DNA from: Leishmania martiniquensis
Lineage: Eukaryota > Euglenozoa > Kinetoplastea > Trypanosomatida > Trypanosomatidae
Assembly: GCF_017916325.1 (NCBI RefSeq)
Contig: NC_090171.1
Span: 2,512,501-2,576,500 of the forward strand
Direction of reading: 5' to 3'
Length of the DNA stretch: 64,000 nt
Position 1 is the stretch's first letter, and the number at the start of each line of letters is the position of its first letter. Position numbers and translations under genes: made by a program. The notes under the pieces were generated by a model. That model searched no databases, was not told where the DNA came from, and worked only from the letters and a program-made list of their open reading frames with translations. Of the stretch, positions 53,583 to 64,000 are shown piece after piece.

Positions 53583-54164
53583 TCACGCAAAGCGGTCCGC
53601 CACTTGCCACGCCTTTATGCGATACTCTGCGACAGGGTTTGTCACGAAGTTTTTCTCGTACAGTGCCTCGCGAACGCGCTGCTGATCGCGCTGCTGACGC
53701 AGCTCATCATGCGAATACAGCTGGTTGCGCTGGAAGTCGCGCTGAAAGTACCTCTCGCGGGCGACAAACTTGGTACAGTTGTTCCACATCAGTATCACGC
53801 CGAAGCACGGCCAGAAAGACCAGCGGACGGACGTGCCCGTCTTGTTGAGGAAACGGGTGTAGAGGAAATTCACGAAGGAGGCACCGAATAAACTCGTGAC
53901 GAGCACAGGCGTGCAGCGCGCATTGGTGTTCATGATGGTGCGTAGGTTCCAATGTGACTCACCATCCTCTGGCTTAAAGACGCGCTCGACAACGCCGGCG
54001 TTGGGCACCTCAGCGTTCTCCAGAAAGAAGTCGAAGTGACGAAAGTTGGGCTCAAAGCGGTTGTCTATCATGACCGTCGGCACCGACCCGTGCCAGTTAA
54101 ACGACGTCGGGCCATTGGCCTTGCCAATCGTGAAATGGCCCTGAGATCCGCAGCCGCCAGACAT
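53583..54164 (-). CDS. Conserved small protein with two hydrophobic segments, possibly mitochondrial
   Basis: 193 residues from the ATG at 54164 (MSGGCGSQGHF); an in-frame ATG at 54191 would add nine. Residues ~1-80 are soluble with many aromatic residues (FNWHGSVP, FRHFDFFLE). Hydrophobic segments lie at ~82-101 (CTPVLVTSLFGASFVNFLY) and ~112-128 (WSFWPCFGVILMWNN). The C-terminal third is highly charged (ARERYFQRDFQRNQLYSHDE) and ends WQVADRFA. This build is common among trypanosomatid-specific subunits of mitochondrial inner-membrane complexes, but no family is recognised and that location is a guess. Wobble-position GC and the even length of the frame support a true gene. Confidence 0.8.
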   Translation of the reverse strand: MSGGCGSQGHFTIGKANGPTSFNWHGSVPTVMIDNRFEPNFRHFDFFLENAEVPNAGVVERVFKPEDGESHWNLRTIMNTNARCTPVLVTSLFGASFVNFLYTRFLNKTGTSVRWSFWPCFGVILMWNNCTKFVARERYFQRDFQRNQLYSHDELRQQRDQQRVREALYEKNFVTNPVAEYRIKAWQVADRFA

Positions 54165-55468
54165 TCTGCGGAACGGACTAGCGAGGCGCACGCTAGAGAG
54201 ACTGAAGCAAGCAGAAATGGGGGAAGGGATGAAAAGCGGGGGGGAAGGGGTCGCGCCGCAGAAGACCTGCGTTCCCGCAAAAGCTAGCTTGAGGTGAGGC
54301 GGTTGCTATGTGCGCTGCTGCGCTTGTGAGGTGAGCATACCATACATATATATATATATAGTTGTATATATACATATATGTATGGTATGCTTTGCAGGCG
54401 GCAAAGTGCGAGCAGAGAGACGCCAAACACCGCCGCAAAGAAGGGTGAGGGAAGGGAAGGAAAGGGGGATGTGGCGATATCGAGACAAAGGTGCCGCAGC
54501 ACGTGTATACCAGTACAGCAGCCCTATTAGTATCGTTGCCAGGTCTCTCGAGATATACGTGGCAGCAGGAGCAGCGAGCAGCTGTCAAGTGGCAAGGGTA
54601 GAATGCAGGGGGAGGGGGGTATAGGCGAGACTGAAAGATGCCGAACCGTCAGGTCACTCGGATACCGAGAAGCCTGCTCGAGCGAGCGAGAGAGAGAGAG
54701 AGGAGAGAGGCACGGTAGAATAGCTGCGCCTCGGTCAAACAGGCAGGCGGCGCAAGCGTTCCCATGGCCATGAATGTTTCGAGGTGGGGGAAATGAAAGA
54801 GGGCGAAGTGTGGCGAAGCAGCGATTCGCACTAACCCCTTCACCTCCCAAAGGAAAGCGGACCAGTGCACGAGACTTCTGCTCAACAAGGCGTATAGACG
54901 CCTGTGAAGGTGCACGCCTGTCTGTCTCGCCTGTGTGTATGAGTGGAGCCGGCGCACTTGCTCTTCGGCCGGCTACATGCAAGTGCGGCCGTTTTCACCT
55001 CTGCTGTGTTTTATTTGTTATTTTTGCACACACACACACACCCTCAGGGAGGGGGGAAAGGGGATACTTTCCAGTGCGCCAAGGATGATAGCAACTGAGT
55101 GTACATGAGAGAGAGGGGGGGCGAGTAATCGAAAGCGCGCGTGCGGGAAAAGAAAAAGGGATGGGGGTGAATAGGGCCGCAAAAATGTGCGCACGCAAAG
55201 GGTGCTATAAAAAAAACAAAAAGAGGAGGAAAGTAAGCACGAGCGCATCGCGCATCTCTATGCCTGCGTGTGGAAGACGTGCAAGCAAATCTACATCGCG
55301 AAAGAACTACTACCAAGACAAAGGCGCAACCACACGTGGCTCACTGCACCACAGATAACGACAACGACGCACAGTCACTCGCTCTCTCTTTTCCTCCTCT
55401 CTCTCCCCCTCCCCCCACACACGCGTGCACGTGCGCATTTCCACTCCGATGAAATTCCCCTCTCAGGT
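54165..55468. other. Spacer between DRC1 and the 193-residue gene
   Basis: Contains the palindrome at 54335-54390, GA-rich runs at 54685-54712, (AC)n at 55027-55042 and pyrimidine-rich plus-strand DNA at 55381-55420. No gene seen. Confidence 0.6.
54335..54390. repeat. Long AT-rich palindrome (hairpin)
   Basis: The 17-base arm starting GCATACCATACATATAT at 54335 is matched exactly by its reverse complement ending at 54390. After one mismatch, eight further alternating A/T pairs extend the stem, leaving a loop of about four bases. It lies 171-226 bases upstream of the 193-residue gene's ATG. Confidence 0.95.
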
Positions 55469-57409
55469 TTACGACAGGGGCTCGTGTGTGGCCTGCGTCA
55501 GAAGACGGGGCGGAGCGTAGAGCTCGTAGTTGATGGGGCATTGCATATACTGACGAATCAGATCTCGCAGTTCATTATTCTGTGCTCGCAAGGTGTCTGT
55601 GTCGCTGATCAGCTTCTTTCGCTGCTGGAGCTGCGCAAGGTGCTGGCTGAGGGCGTCCTCCAGCTCTTCCCATACCTGCAGGTGGTCCTTGGGCACCGTC
55701 TCGGCCATGTTGCGCCAGTACTCCTTCTCCGCCGCGCGCCGCTTTTCGGCAGCCCGAATCTCGCTGGCGGTTGTTTGCTTCGCTGTAGCACCTCTGGCCG
55801 CCAGTTCCTTCGCCTCCTCCGCAGCGCGCTGGAGAAGGAAAGCCTGTAGGGCCTTCAGCGCCTCCTGCGGGTTGATGAGCGCCACCGTCTCATCCTCGTT
55901 TTCCACGACGAAGTACTGCAGCATGTCTTCCACATCGCTTGTGCGGTTGAGCCCCAACGTTGTCAGAATACCCTCAACATCCGCCTGCTCTTGTGTCGTG
56001 CCCTGGACCGAACGGATCGCGTCTCGAACGGTGTCGTCCACTAAAAATTTCGCCTGCGACTTGAGAATGCTGAAGAGCACTTGCGCCGCCTCTGACATTT
56101 CTACCTCCAGCGGCTCTTCAGGCCGCTCGTCTAACTCGTCTTTCTGAGCCTCCACCCACATCTCCTCCCGGGGCCAGTAGTGTAACGCCGGCGGTTGCCA
56201 TGGCATCTGCAGGAGTTCCTCATACACAACGCGGTCCGCCTGCAGGCACTCCTGCGCAAGGGCCTGGCACTTGTCGTGGTGGAGTTTCCACAGCTGCTCG
56301 TACTTTGCCTTGTCTTTCCTCTCGAACATCGAAAACTTTGCTTTGGTGTCGGTGTACTGCCGGTCGAAGCGGTACAGCTGCTTTGTCAGCTCGTTGTTGG
56401 CGCGCTGAAAGCGCTTTTCCGCGTCCTGGTAGCGTGCGAGCAGCGTCGCAAGCGTCTCCTGCAGCCGAGCAATTTTCTTCTTGTACTGCGCTTGTGCATT
56501 GCGGTTCTCTTTCACGCGCTCCCGCAGCACCTGCAAGTTGTACATGAGGCGCTCGCCGTTGAGAAGGTAGTCGGCCTTGGATTTCTCGAGCTCCTTGCGC
56601 AACGCGTGCACATCGGACTGGTGTTGGCGCTTGACCTCGTTGTAGTCCTCGTAGCCAGACTCGTATCGTTCTTCGAGCTGCTGCTGGGCCTCCGCGAGCT
56701 TTTGCTCACGTTGTTTGCGGTACTCGACCTCCTTTGTGCGCCGCATCTTGACCAGTTCCTTCACTTCTCCAGCACACCGGTCCAGGTAGGCCTTACGCTC
56801 TGCCTCGTACGTCTTCTCGATATCCTGCAGCTTCGCCGTGTACTGATGCAGATAGTCATCCGTGCTGGTGCGCATCGTGTCGATGAGCCGGCTGGCCTCG
56901 TCCTTGTTCGTCCTGAGCAGAGCAACATACTCTTCCTCTCGCTGCTGCAGCTGCGCACGCACCTCTGATATGAGCTTCTCCTTCACGCCAATGAGCGCCT
57001 CACATTCCTTGCGCTGCTCTGCGAGGGCTGCGTGGAGCTCGTGAGGGACGCCAAGGCGGTAGAGCGCCTCGAAATGTAGGTTCAGCGCTTCGTGCTGCGC
57101 GTCGGCGCCGCTGCTTTCTTGAATCTGCCCGAGCTGCTGCTGCACATCCTGCGCGTGTTGACGGCGCTGTGACTCTGCCACCTCAGCGGCGGCACGAATG
57201 TTGGTGGCGGCGGCGATGTTCGCGTGACGCAAGGCCGACATTTGGTACCGCGTGTCAGACATCTTCTGCTCGACTACAGAGGCGGAGGAGGTGCTGTGTG
57301 AGGATCCTACGGCAGATTCATTTTGGCCGTCGCGCTCGCATAGTTTGCTTCGAATGCGCGCCCGCTGCGCCGCAAGCCGCTCCTCCAGCTGCGGCGTCTC
57401 GTCAGCCAT
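55469..57409 (-). CDS. DRC1: DRC1, dynein regulatory complex subunit 1
   Basis: 646 residues, almost entirely coiled coil from ~60 to ~390. The family signature is clear: DEASRLIDTMRTSTDDYLHQ near 165, VKMRRTKEVEYRKQRE, then YNLQVLRERVKENRNAQAQY followed by KKKIARLQETLATLLARYQ. After LQMPWQPP the C-terminal region follows, with LTTLGLNRTSDVEDMLQYFV and EYWRNMAETVPKDHLQVWEE, then RKKLISDTDTLRAQNNELRD and a final INYELYAPP. This is the DRC1/CCDC164 layout along its whole length. DRC1 is part of the nexin-dynein regulatory complex of 9+2 axonemes, linking doublets and controlling flagellar beating, as expected in a flagellate. Start ATG at 57409 is the first Met of the frame. Confidence 0.95.
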   Translation of the reverse strand: MADETPQLEERLAAQRARIRSKLCERDGQNESAVGSSHSTSSASVVEQKMSDTRYQMSALRHANIAAATNIRAAAEVAESQRRQHAQDVQQQLGQIQESSGADAQHEALNLHFEALYRLGVPHELHAALAEQRKECEALIGVKEKLISEVRAQLQQREEEYVALLRTNKDEASRLIDTMRTSTDDYLHQYTAKLQDIEKTYEAERKAYLDRCAGEVKELVKMRRTKEVEYRKQREQKLAEAQQQLEERYESGYEDYNEVKRQHQSDVHALRKELEKSKADYLLNGERLMYNLQVLRERVKENRNAQAQYKKKIARLQETLATLLARYQDAEKRFQRANNELTKQLYRFDRQYTDTKAKFSMFERKDKAKYEQLWKLHHDKCQALAQECLQADRVVYEELLQMPWQPPALHYWPREEMWVEAQKDELDERPEEPLEVEMSEAAQVLFSILKSQAKFLVDDTVRDAIRSVQGTTQEQADVEGILTTLGLNRTSDVEDMLQYFVVENEDETVALINPQEALKALQAFLLQRAAEEAKELAARGATAKQTTASEIRAAEKRRAAEKEYWRNMAETVPKDHLQVWEELEDALSQHLAQLQQRKKLISDTDTLRAQNNELRDLIRQYMQCPINYELYAPPRLLTQATHEPLS

Positions 57410-59753
57410 CGAAGTCAGATCAGAGAAAGTTGTGCGAGTCGGACACGAAACCGATGACGTCTCGAGGCGGGGAAGGGCAGAAGAGAGTCGTGGGTGAGAC
57501 GGTGGGGGAACGCTACAGCGGCCGTATTGTCAGAGCAGTGGGCCGCGTATGACTGAGATAACACAGTTTGGGAGGGGCGTTTCCCCCTTTTCATGATTGC
57601 TTAGCGGGCGGTGTCCGCGAGTGTGTTCGTGGCAGCGAGAGACGAAGAGAGAGAGAGAGCAGATGGCCGAGGAGCAAACAAAAAAGGGCGTGCAAGGCAA
57701 GTTCGTAGGGGAAGGGGGAGGCGTGCAGACAAGAAGGCAGTTGCTGTCCATGGCTCCTCCTTGACAGCTTGCCAATTCGCCAGCAATGCCTCTGCATGAT
57801 AATTCGAGCTCTTGGACATCACCATCAAGCCTGGCTTCGACATGAACTCGCAGGCACCGAAGCTGCCGGGAGTATGAGCGTTTGTAGCTCTGAAGCCCAG
57901 AAAGGGGAAAGGGCGGGCGACACATGAAGTGTCTCCGGACGGAGCGTGCGCACAGAAAAGGGCGATTCGAAGAAACAGAATGCCGGGAGGTACTCTTACC
58001 CCCCAACCACCACCCGCCCCCACAAACCTGTTGCTCGCCATCCCTCCGCTGGATGAGTGCGTGCCTCTGCCGGCGCGCACACAGGTCAAAGTCGAGTTGG
58101 CTTGTGTGCTCCCAACATTCACTTGGAACACGGAAGAGACAAATCAATTTGAGGATACAAAACGCAGAGCACAGACGCAGAAAAAAAGAGAGCACAACGC
58201 CGCGAACACGCCGAAGTTGGTGACGTATGCCGAAAGGGCGATAAGAGAGAGGGAGAGAAACAAGACGCACAAAGACACGCCCTCATCCACAGACTGTCAG
58301 CACCAGTGTGGCGGGAGGAGTGAGAAAAGAGGTCAAGGCGAAGCAGGGAAAGAGCGTGGAGCCGCTTTTTCCTCTCCCTTTCTATGATACCTCGCTGTCC
58401 TTTCGCCCATTTCTGTGCAATCATGTAAAGGGAAATGTTCGCTCCCGTTACAGAACGACCTCGGCGGAAGAGGGAGACTGCGCAGGGGAAGGAGAGGAGA
58501 CGAGGGCGCCTCACAAAGGAAGCCAGCGTAGCGACACGCAAAAACAAAATGAAGAGATGGCACTCGTTGTTGTGATCGAAAATGCCCCCCCCCACACACA
58601 CAACAAAAATGAAGAGCCTCTATGCCGTTTCGGGGTAGAGAGGAAAAAAAGAGGGGGAAAGCCGCGTCGACAACTTGACAGGCCAGGCACGCTGCCGTGC
58701 GGGTTCGCCATGTGTGCGTCTCTCTGTCTCTCCGGCTCGCACACACCACACTCTAATGAACCGCATTGTCGTCCTTTTATTCCCCGGTACCACGGCATGC
58801 GCCGCACGCCTATCAATGGGGACAATGCGCGCGCACATGAACACACACACCCATGCGCGTGCATCTGAGCGCGTGCTGGGGGAAGGGCGTTGAGCTGCAG
58901 AGGGACCTCGAGACACAAGCAGCGGTGGCACAGGCCGAAGGCCAGCGCGTTCCTCTGCATGAGCCGCCATTCAAGCTCACCGACTGAAGCGATAGTGAAG
59001 CAGGGGGACGGTCCCTGAGAGAAGAGGAGCGGGGGAGCGCCATAGGACATCTTGCAAACGGGCGCAACGCAGCGTGCATGTTACCCCTTCTTCGGCTTCT
59101 TCCTGGACCACGTAGGTGATATGCCCCGCCATCCGTACCTCGTACCGTGTGCACCAGCGTCCTCTACGTACCCCTTTTTGCAGCACTCGCACAAACACAT
59201 AGCCTCACCTCCGTGGCACCGCCTCCTTGACGCCGCAGCGCAATCCCTCTGATGCCCTCTCGCACAGGCAGAGGCACACACACACACACATACAGAGAGA
59301 ACCCAAAGCGAGAACTGGTCGACCAGAGCCTGAAGCGAAGCACAGAAAAGAAGAGCAAAAACGCCAATAAAGGGCCAACGAGAACGCCGGATAATCCCTC
59401 TTTCGCAGGCGGATACCGTCGGCCACACATAAACACACGGCGTCACAGCAGAAGCGGGAGAGATGAAGAGAGCGCGTCCCCCTTCTCGCTCTCCCTTCTT
59501 CTCTGCCCCCGCGCCGTGGCAGCTGAACGCAACTACGCCATAACGACGCAGACGTCGTCGCTATCCCGATTTTTGCCACGGCCACGGAGGCGCTTGGAGG
59601 CAGAGTAGGGATGGGAGGAAGGAACGGTAGAAAAGGGGTCTACGAAAACACAGAGAAGCGACAAGCGAGACAGACACAATAGAGCACCGCAATGAGCGCG
59701 CTCTTCTGGTGCGTACTCTCCCCCGGCGCACACGCGGCGGCAGAGCCCCGTCA
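57410..59753. other. Spacer between the ZZ-like gene and DRC1
   Basis: 2.3 kb. No recognised gene, but 58,860-59,200 on the minus strand has coding-like wobble composition in a frame starting at 59050 (see findings). GA-rich runs at 57640-57660 and (AC)n at 59277-59291 are present. Confidence 0.5.
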
Positions 59754-62057
59754 TCAATGCATCCCATCTCGCCCTCCTCGTGAGAGGCTCGAGGGCAGGC
59801 ATTCCTCCTCCACGGAGGCGCCAGCGCCGAAGAGCTGCACACCACGCGCGCCGTCCCGCGAGCACGAGAAGCCGCCGCGCAGGTCGTACATGGACCCGCT
59901 CTGCACCGTCGAGTTTGTGTACGGCGAGGCAGATAGGCCAAGCTCGCTGCGCTGATGGCTCTTCGCCGGCGTCTCGTCCACGTAGTTCTTAGCCGGCGTG
60001 GCCACCTCAAGCACGCCTTGGACGTAACGACTTAGCTCCGTGTTGGCGCAACGAGCCAAGCACTGCTCCACGGCGGGCAGGTGCGCATTCGCCTTCACCA
60101 CCAACGCCGCGTAGGGCACCGACTCCAGAGAGGGGTAGCGTACCAGCTCCTCGATGATCCGCACCAGCACCTCCTCCTTCGGCGCTACACGAAGGAGCAA
60201 GCGACCAAGAGAGTTCAACGCCTGGGGTATCTGCAGATAGGCGGAGAGGGCGAGCACCCTGCTGGGCAGCTGCTCCTCCAGTGTCTGAAGCGCGGCCGTC
60301 GGCGGGATTGTCGGCAGCGGTGGTGCTCGGACAGCGCTGCGCGCGGCCTCCGTGGCGCAACGGTGACAGTGGCACTGAAAGTATGCGTACTGCGGTCGCT
60401 CCACGAGCTCCCCACCGCTGGGCGGGTGATGTGCAGAGCAGTAGGAGCACAGTGGCAAGAAGACACTGCTAAACGGCAGGCGATACATACACAGCAGCTG
60501 ATAGGGAGTGCTGCCCTTCATGGAGGCGGAGTCGCCACTGGAGCCGGCCTGTGCTGTGCACATGAGCGGCTGGGGCTGCGGCGCCTCACTCGCACCAGCC
60601 ACAGGGCCACGCATGCGGGGGTCGTTGAAGGCCATTTCGTAGAAGCACTCCATCGCCTCCACATACACGGCAGGGCTCTGCGTGTCTGAGAACATCTTGA
60701 GCAGCTTCTCTAAGAGAACAGCGCTGAGCATCGAGATGTTGTGCGGGCACTGCTTAGCGAGGTGTTGTGCAACACGAAAAACGGCTATTTGGGCTTCGGC
60801 CATGCACGTATTGGCGGCCAAACTGCCCATTACCTCGAGAGCGTCGAGGTGGAGGTAAGTGCGCTGCACGCGCAGCAGGTCCACTTCCGCCATCGTGGCG
60901 AGCGCCTCGCAGAACACCTTCGATAGATGGTGTTTGTGGTCACCGCAAAGCTGATCGCGGATCGGCTGAAGGACATCGATGTCCAGGCGCGTGTCGCGGA
61001 TGCAGTGCTGCAGGAGGCAGCTGCTCATGTCTGTCATGGTGAGGAACAGACGGCCGAGCCGCTGCCGCTCGACGCCTTTGCTGTTATGAATCACAGTTAC
61101 TGCAGGCGCACAGAGGGTGGGCGGCTGCTCCGACGCCTCCTCTGGGAGCAAGCGCAGCAGGCGGTCCATGGCAGCGAGCGCACGCGAGACGAGGTACGCA
61201 AAAGAAGATGGAAGCCGCACCTTCCAGGTGCAAGCGAGGTGGTAGGCGGCGCAGAGGCAGCGAGCAAGCACATCTCCGAAGAGGAACGCCATCGCGCCAT
61301 CCACGAGCTTGAAGACAAATTGAAGCTCCTCTATGTCCATGCGCTCCACCAGCTTCGCGAGCACAAAGTGCAACACAAAGTGGACGTACTCCACAAGCGG
61401 CAGCGGATCCGGCGTGGCGCGGAAGTGGCAGGGATGAATTTCCAGTGTCGACAGGAGCGGGTACATGACCAGCGCGCTCATCACAATACCGTAGGCCTCG
61501 TTCTCGTCAATCGTCTGCATGCACTCTTGAAGCAAGTCGTACAGCACGTTGATGCTAACAGCGCCACTCGCAATGTCCCCACCGAGTTTGCGGTTGTTGA
61601 GGTGCACCTCAGAAAGCAGCTGCATACTGGGACTGGGGTGGGGGTGCACACACACCACGTGCGACCTATTGATCCAGCCACCGGACGCGATGCGGTAGTA
61701 CTCTCTCGAAGGATCAGTCGCGTCGACGGCAGTGCTCACCACCCGCAGTAGTCGTCCCGCGTACAGTAGCGAAAGACGATAGCTCTTCTCGCGAGGGCGA
61801 GTGTGCACCGCCGCCTTGGCGTCATCGTAGTCTAGCATTGGGTTACGGATCACCACCTGCGGCTGCGCCAGTAGTTCCTCCTGCACACTGAAGCACTTCT
61901 CGCACAGGAGAAATTCGCATGGAGACGCCACGCAGCCAAACCAGCGCACATCGGAGCCGTCTGATAGCGCCTTGCACACGGAGCACTGCCGCCCAGCCGG
62001 TGCCGCGGCAAGCTCGTCAAAGCCGTGGCAGGGGTGCGAGCCGTGACGGTACGCCAT
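59754..62057 (-). CDS. Large protein with N-terminal ZZ-like zinc finger and helical-repeat body
   Basis: 767 residues from the ATG at 62057 (MAYRHGSHPCHGF); 27 upstream in-frame codons are leader. The N-terminus has Cys at 25, 28, 42, 47, 52 and 55 plus His 8 and 11. The order CSVC, RWFGC, PCEFLLCEKCF resembles ZZ-type zinc fingers (RYxCxxCxxYDLCxxC). Residues ~150-680 are a continuous run of amphipathic helices rich in Leu, Ala and Cys, suggesting an ARM/HEAT-like solenoid. A second Cys/His cluster (CSYCSAHH, then CHCHRC) sits at ~560-600. The C-terminal ~80 residues are disordered. No catalytic motif; probably a scaffold or ubiquitin-pathway/adaptor protein, but that is inference from architecture only. 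Confidence 0.8.
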   Translation of the reverse strand: MAYRHGSHPCHGFDELAAAPAGRQCSVCKALSDGSDVRWFGCVASPCEFLLCEKCFSVQEELLAQPQVVIRNPMLDYDDAKAAVHTRPREKSYRLSLLYAGRLLRVVSTAVDATDPSREYYRIASGGWINRSHVVCVHPHPSPSMQLLSEVHLNNRKLGGDIASGAVSINVLYDLLQECMQTIDENEAYGIVMSALVMYPLLSTLEIHPCHFRATPDPLPLVEYVHFVLHFVLAKLVERMDIEELQFVFKLVDGAMAFLFGDVLARCLCAAYHLACTWKVRLPSSFAYLVSRALAAMDRLLRLLPEEASEQPPTLCAPAVTVIHNSKGVERQRLGRLFLTMTDMSSCLLQHCIRDTRLDIDVLQPIRDQLCGDHKHHLSKVFCEALATMAEVDLLRVQRTYLHLDALEVMGSLAANTCMAEAQIAVFRVAQHLAKQCPHNISMLSAVLLEKLLKMFSDTQSPAVYVEAMECFYEMAFNDPRMRGPVAGASEAPQPQPLMCTAQAGSSGDSASMKGSTPYQLLCMYRLPFSSVFLPLCSYCSAHHPPSGGELVERPQYAYFQCHCHRCATEAARSAVRAPPLPTIPPTAALQTLEEQLPSRVLALSAYLQIPQALNSLGRLLLRVAPKEEVLVRIIEELVRYPSLESVPYAALVVKANAHLPAVEQCLARCANTELSRYVQGVLEVATPAKNYVDETPAKSHQRSELGLSASPYTNSTVQSGSMYDLRGGFSCSRDGARGVQLFGAGASVEEECLPSSLSRGGRDGMH

Positions 62058-64000
62058 TTTTTTTGCTGCCGGAGATACACGTCGGGGAGCGGCGGTAGCG
62101 GCAGAAAGGCAATGAGCGAAAAAGAGAAGCGTATACAAACACTCTCTCTCTGTGGCACACCGTTACAGACGTGCAACAATATGTCCGCTTCTATGGCGCG
62201 TCAGGTGCGAGAAGGAGCACCGCAACAGCCGAATAAACGCCGAAGAGCAAAAGAGAATCCTCCACACGGCAGAGCGTCTCCGACTACCACGAGCGTGAAT
62301 GGGGGAGGCGAGGCAACGACTGTGACTCGGGTGTGTATACGTGTGTGTGTGCGTGTGTGCGACGACACCTTCGCGAGCCGAGAGGAAAGATGAAGAGAGA
62401 ATTCGGTTCGGCGCACGTGAGGTGAGAGGAGGCGGAGCGGAACACGCAAAGAGAGCGAGAGAAAGAGGAAAGGGGAAACGGGAAGAGGCGACGCTCACAC
62501 TGGCGCACGAAGAGAAAAGACGTAAAGAGATGAAGGAGGAAGGGGAAAGGGGGAAAAGGGGGCACGACGTTTGCGCTGGTGCCTGAGCCCGAAAGAAAGA
62601 GTGTGTGAGTGTGTTCTATGAAGATCGATTAGAAAAAAGGAAAAGCGAACGAAGAAAGTTTCTCGCTGACCGTGGGGCTCGCCTTCTCAGACGTGTGGCA
62701 AACGCAGAAAGCAAAAAAAAAGAAGACACACACACACGCACAGGCGTGAGTCCGACGCTGACGAACACCACAATGTCGCCGAGACACAGTGGAGATTGAG
62801 GGGCAGACGGCGAGTGAGAGGTGGGGTTGATGTCACATGCCTCTTGTTCCCTCCCTCCACAGACCTCTCGTGCTAGCTCCCACCTTGCAGCTAATCGGCT
62901 CCTTAGCAGAGGCGCGCGTGTATGTGTTATCGGAGGGAGGCTATACGGCACGCGCGTGTATTCCTCTCTTCTCTCACGATCCTCTGCTCAGTTTGAAGCG
63001 CGCCACTGCTGTTTTCCCGTCAGTCGCTCGTATTATGTGTACGTGTGTGTTGATGTATGCGCTACCTCTCTCTCTCTGATCAGCGGCGCGTGAGTTAGAA
63101 GCCTCGTTGCGTGTCTCGATAACAGGTCTATGTGAGGAGCCGGAGAAGACGGATTCGGAGGCTGAGCAGCGGGGAGGAGAGCGGGCGGCGCCGAACAGAG
63201 AAAGGGCGAAAAGCGACTCGCCGACACACAGACACGTTCCCGAAGAGATGAGGACGCAAGAGCACCCTACCGCTCTGCGTTCCCAGGTGATAACTGGGCG
63301 AGTGATGTATACCAAAGGCGCTCGTCTGCTGCCTCTGTCTTCTTTGGTCTTCCTTTCCTGTGCGTCCCTCGTGCGAGTCTCGGTCAATTCTATTCACTTT
63401 CTCTTGCTCTGTGCGCGCGCGCGTACTCGTGGTGCTGTCGACGGCAGATGATCGAGTAGGACCACAAGCAAGGCAAATAGAGGCACTAATGCACCACAAT
63501 GCGAACCAGAGATAAAGTCTGGCGAAGGACCCTGAGTCAAGCGGGAAAACTCAACGGAGGAGCGCAGCAGAGAGGTGTACCCGAGGCCTTGTGCGTGTTT
63601 TCGTAGGGCCTGGCGAGGCGGATGATTGGATGCGAAGGAGAGAGGTGGGGCGGACGGCACAGAGAAGAAACACTCCTGAGAAAAAAAAACGAGGAAAAAA
63701 TACGTGGAAAGGGAGTGAGGGATCTCTATCAGTTGGCTTCTTCTTGACGTTATAATGATTTTATGGTGCGGGGTCAGAGCGTGCTTCTTGCTTTATGGGT
63801 ATCTCTTGTCACCGATGGCAGGGGGTCTCTGAGGTCGCGGCTTGTGTGTGTGTGTGTGGCTGGAGGGGGGGCAGCGGCGCTCGCGCCTACCTCTCTCAGG
63901 GCCGGTTCGTATCTGTCTGTGTGCTCCGATGTTCAGTCGCCTTCGTCGAATGCGAGGTCTTCACGACGGCGTGGCCGCAGAGAGACGGAAGAACAGGCGA
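62058..64000. other. Right-end spacer
   Basis: No gene seen to the window edge. Purine-rich plus-strand tracts at 62380-62575, (GT)n at 62339-62358 and 63843-63859, (AC)n at 62727-62741. These would carry the leader of the ZZ-like gene and the 3' UTR of a gene beyond the window. Confidence 0.6.

Noticed and set aside
1..64000. CRISPR arrays, bacterial-type operons, ribosome binding sites, phage or insertion sequences
   Set aside because: No spaced direct-repeat array, no Shine-Dalgarno pattern and no transposase; the gene layout is that of a trypanosomatid polycistronic unit.

Overview
The window reads as a trypanosomatid nuclear chromosome, almost certainly Leishmania or a close relative. 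All 21 well-supported genes lie on the minus strand and none shows an intron. They are separated by 0.6-3.5 kb spacers full of purine tracts on the plus strand (pyrimidine tracts in the transcript), GT/AC runs and G/C runs. Wobble positions are GC-rich, which produces long empty antisense reading frames. The layout is one directional polycistronic unit transcribed from right to left. The species is not settled.

Left part (1-21 kb). A truncated CID-like gene and a small possibly myristoylated protein are followed by the secreted acid phosphatase / MAP kinase locus. Two nearly identical 1.85-kb blocks, each with a histidine acid phosphatase gene, sit in direct orientation about 10.4 kb apart. 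Between them lie a four-span membrane protein, a low-complexity protein and the MAP kinase MPK1 (LMPK; 358 residues, TDY activation motif). From the literature as I recall it, the L. mexicana SAP locus is also two SAP genes flanking a spacer of about 11.5 kb that contains LMPK, so this is the syntenic locus. The left acid phosphatase copy is frameshifted by one missing base in a G run; the right copy is intact. UFD1 follows.

Middle part (21-45 kb): a membrane-anchored conserved protein, a PCI protein resembling CSN4, the ribosome-biogenesis factor ESF1, a four-span TMEM128-like protein, a GAF-like protein, the RNA polymerase III factor BDP1, a dienelactone hydrolase and a protein-L-isoaspartate methyltransferase.

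Right part (45-64 kb): an acyl-CoA-binding-domain protein, an RG- and His/Pro/Tyr-rich protein, a small two-span protein, the flagellar dynein regulatory complex subunit DRC1 and a ZZ-like zinc protein. These are unrelated housekeeping genes that share a transcript, as is normal in trypanosomatids; they do not form a functional operon.

Three SIDER-like repeats with identical cores (about 16.3-16.7, 32.6-33.0 and 46.0-46.3 kb; the last inverted), together with the acid phosphatase direct repeats, give this region a repeat layout suited to gene conversion and to circular or linear amplification. I found no tRNA, rRNA, CRISPR or intact transposon.
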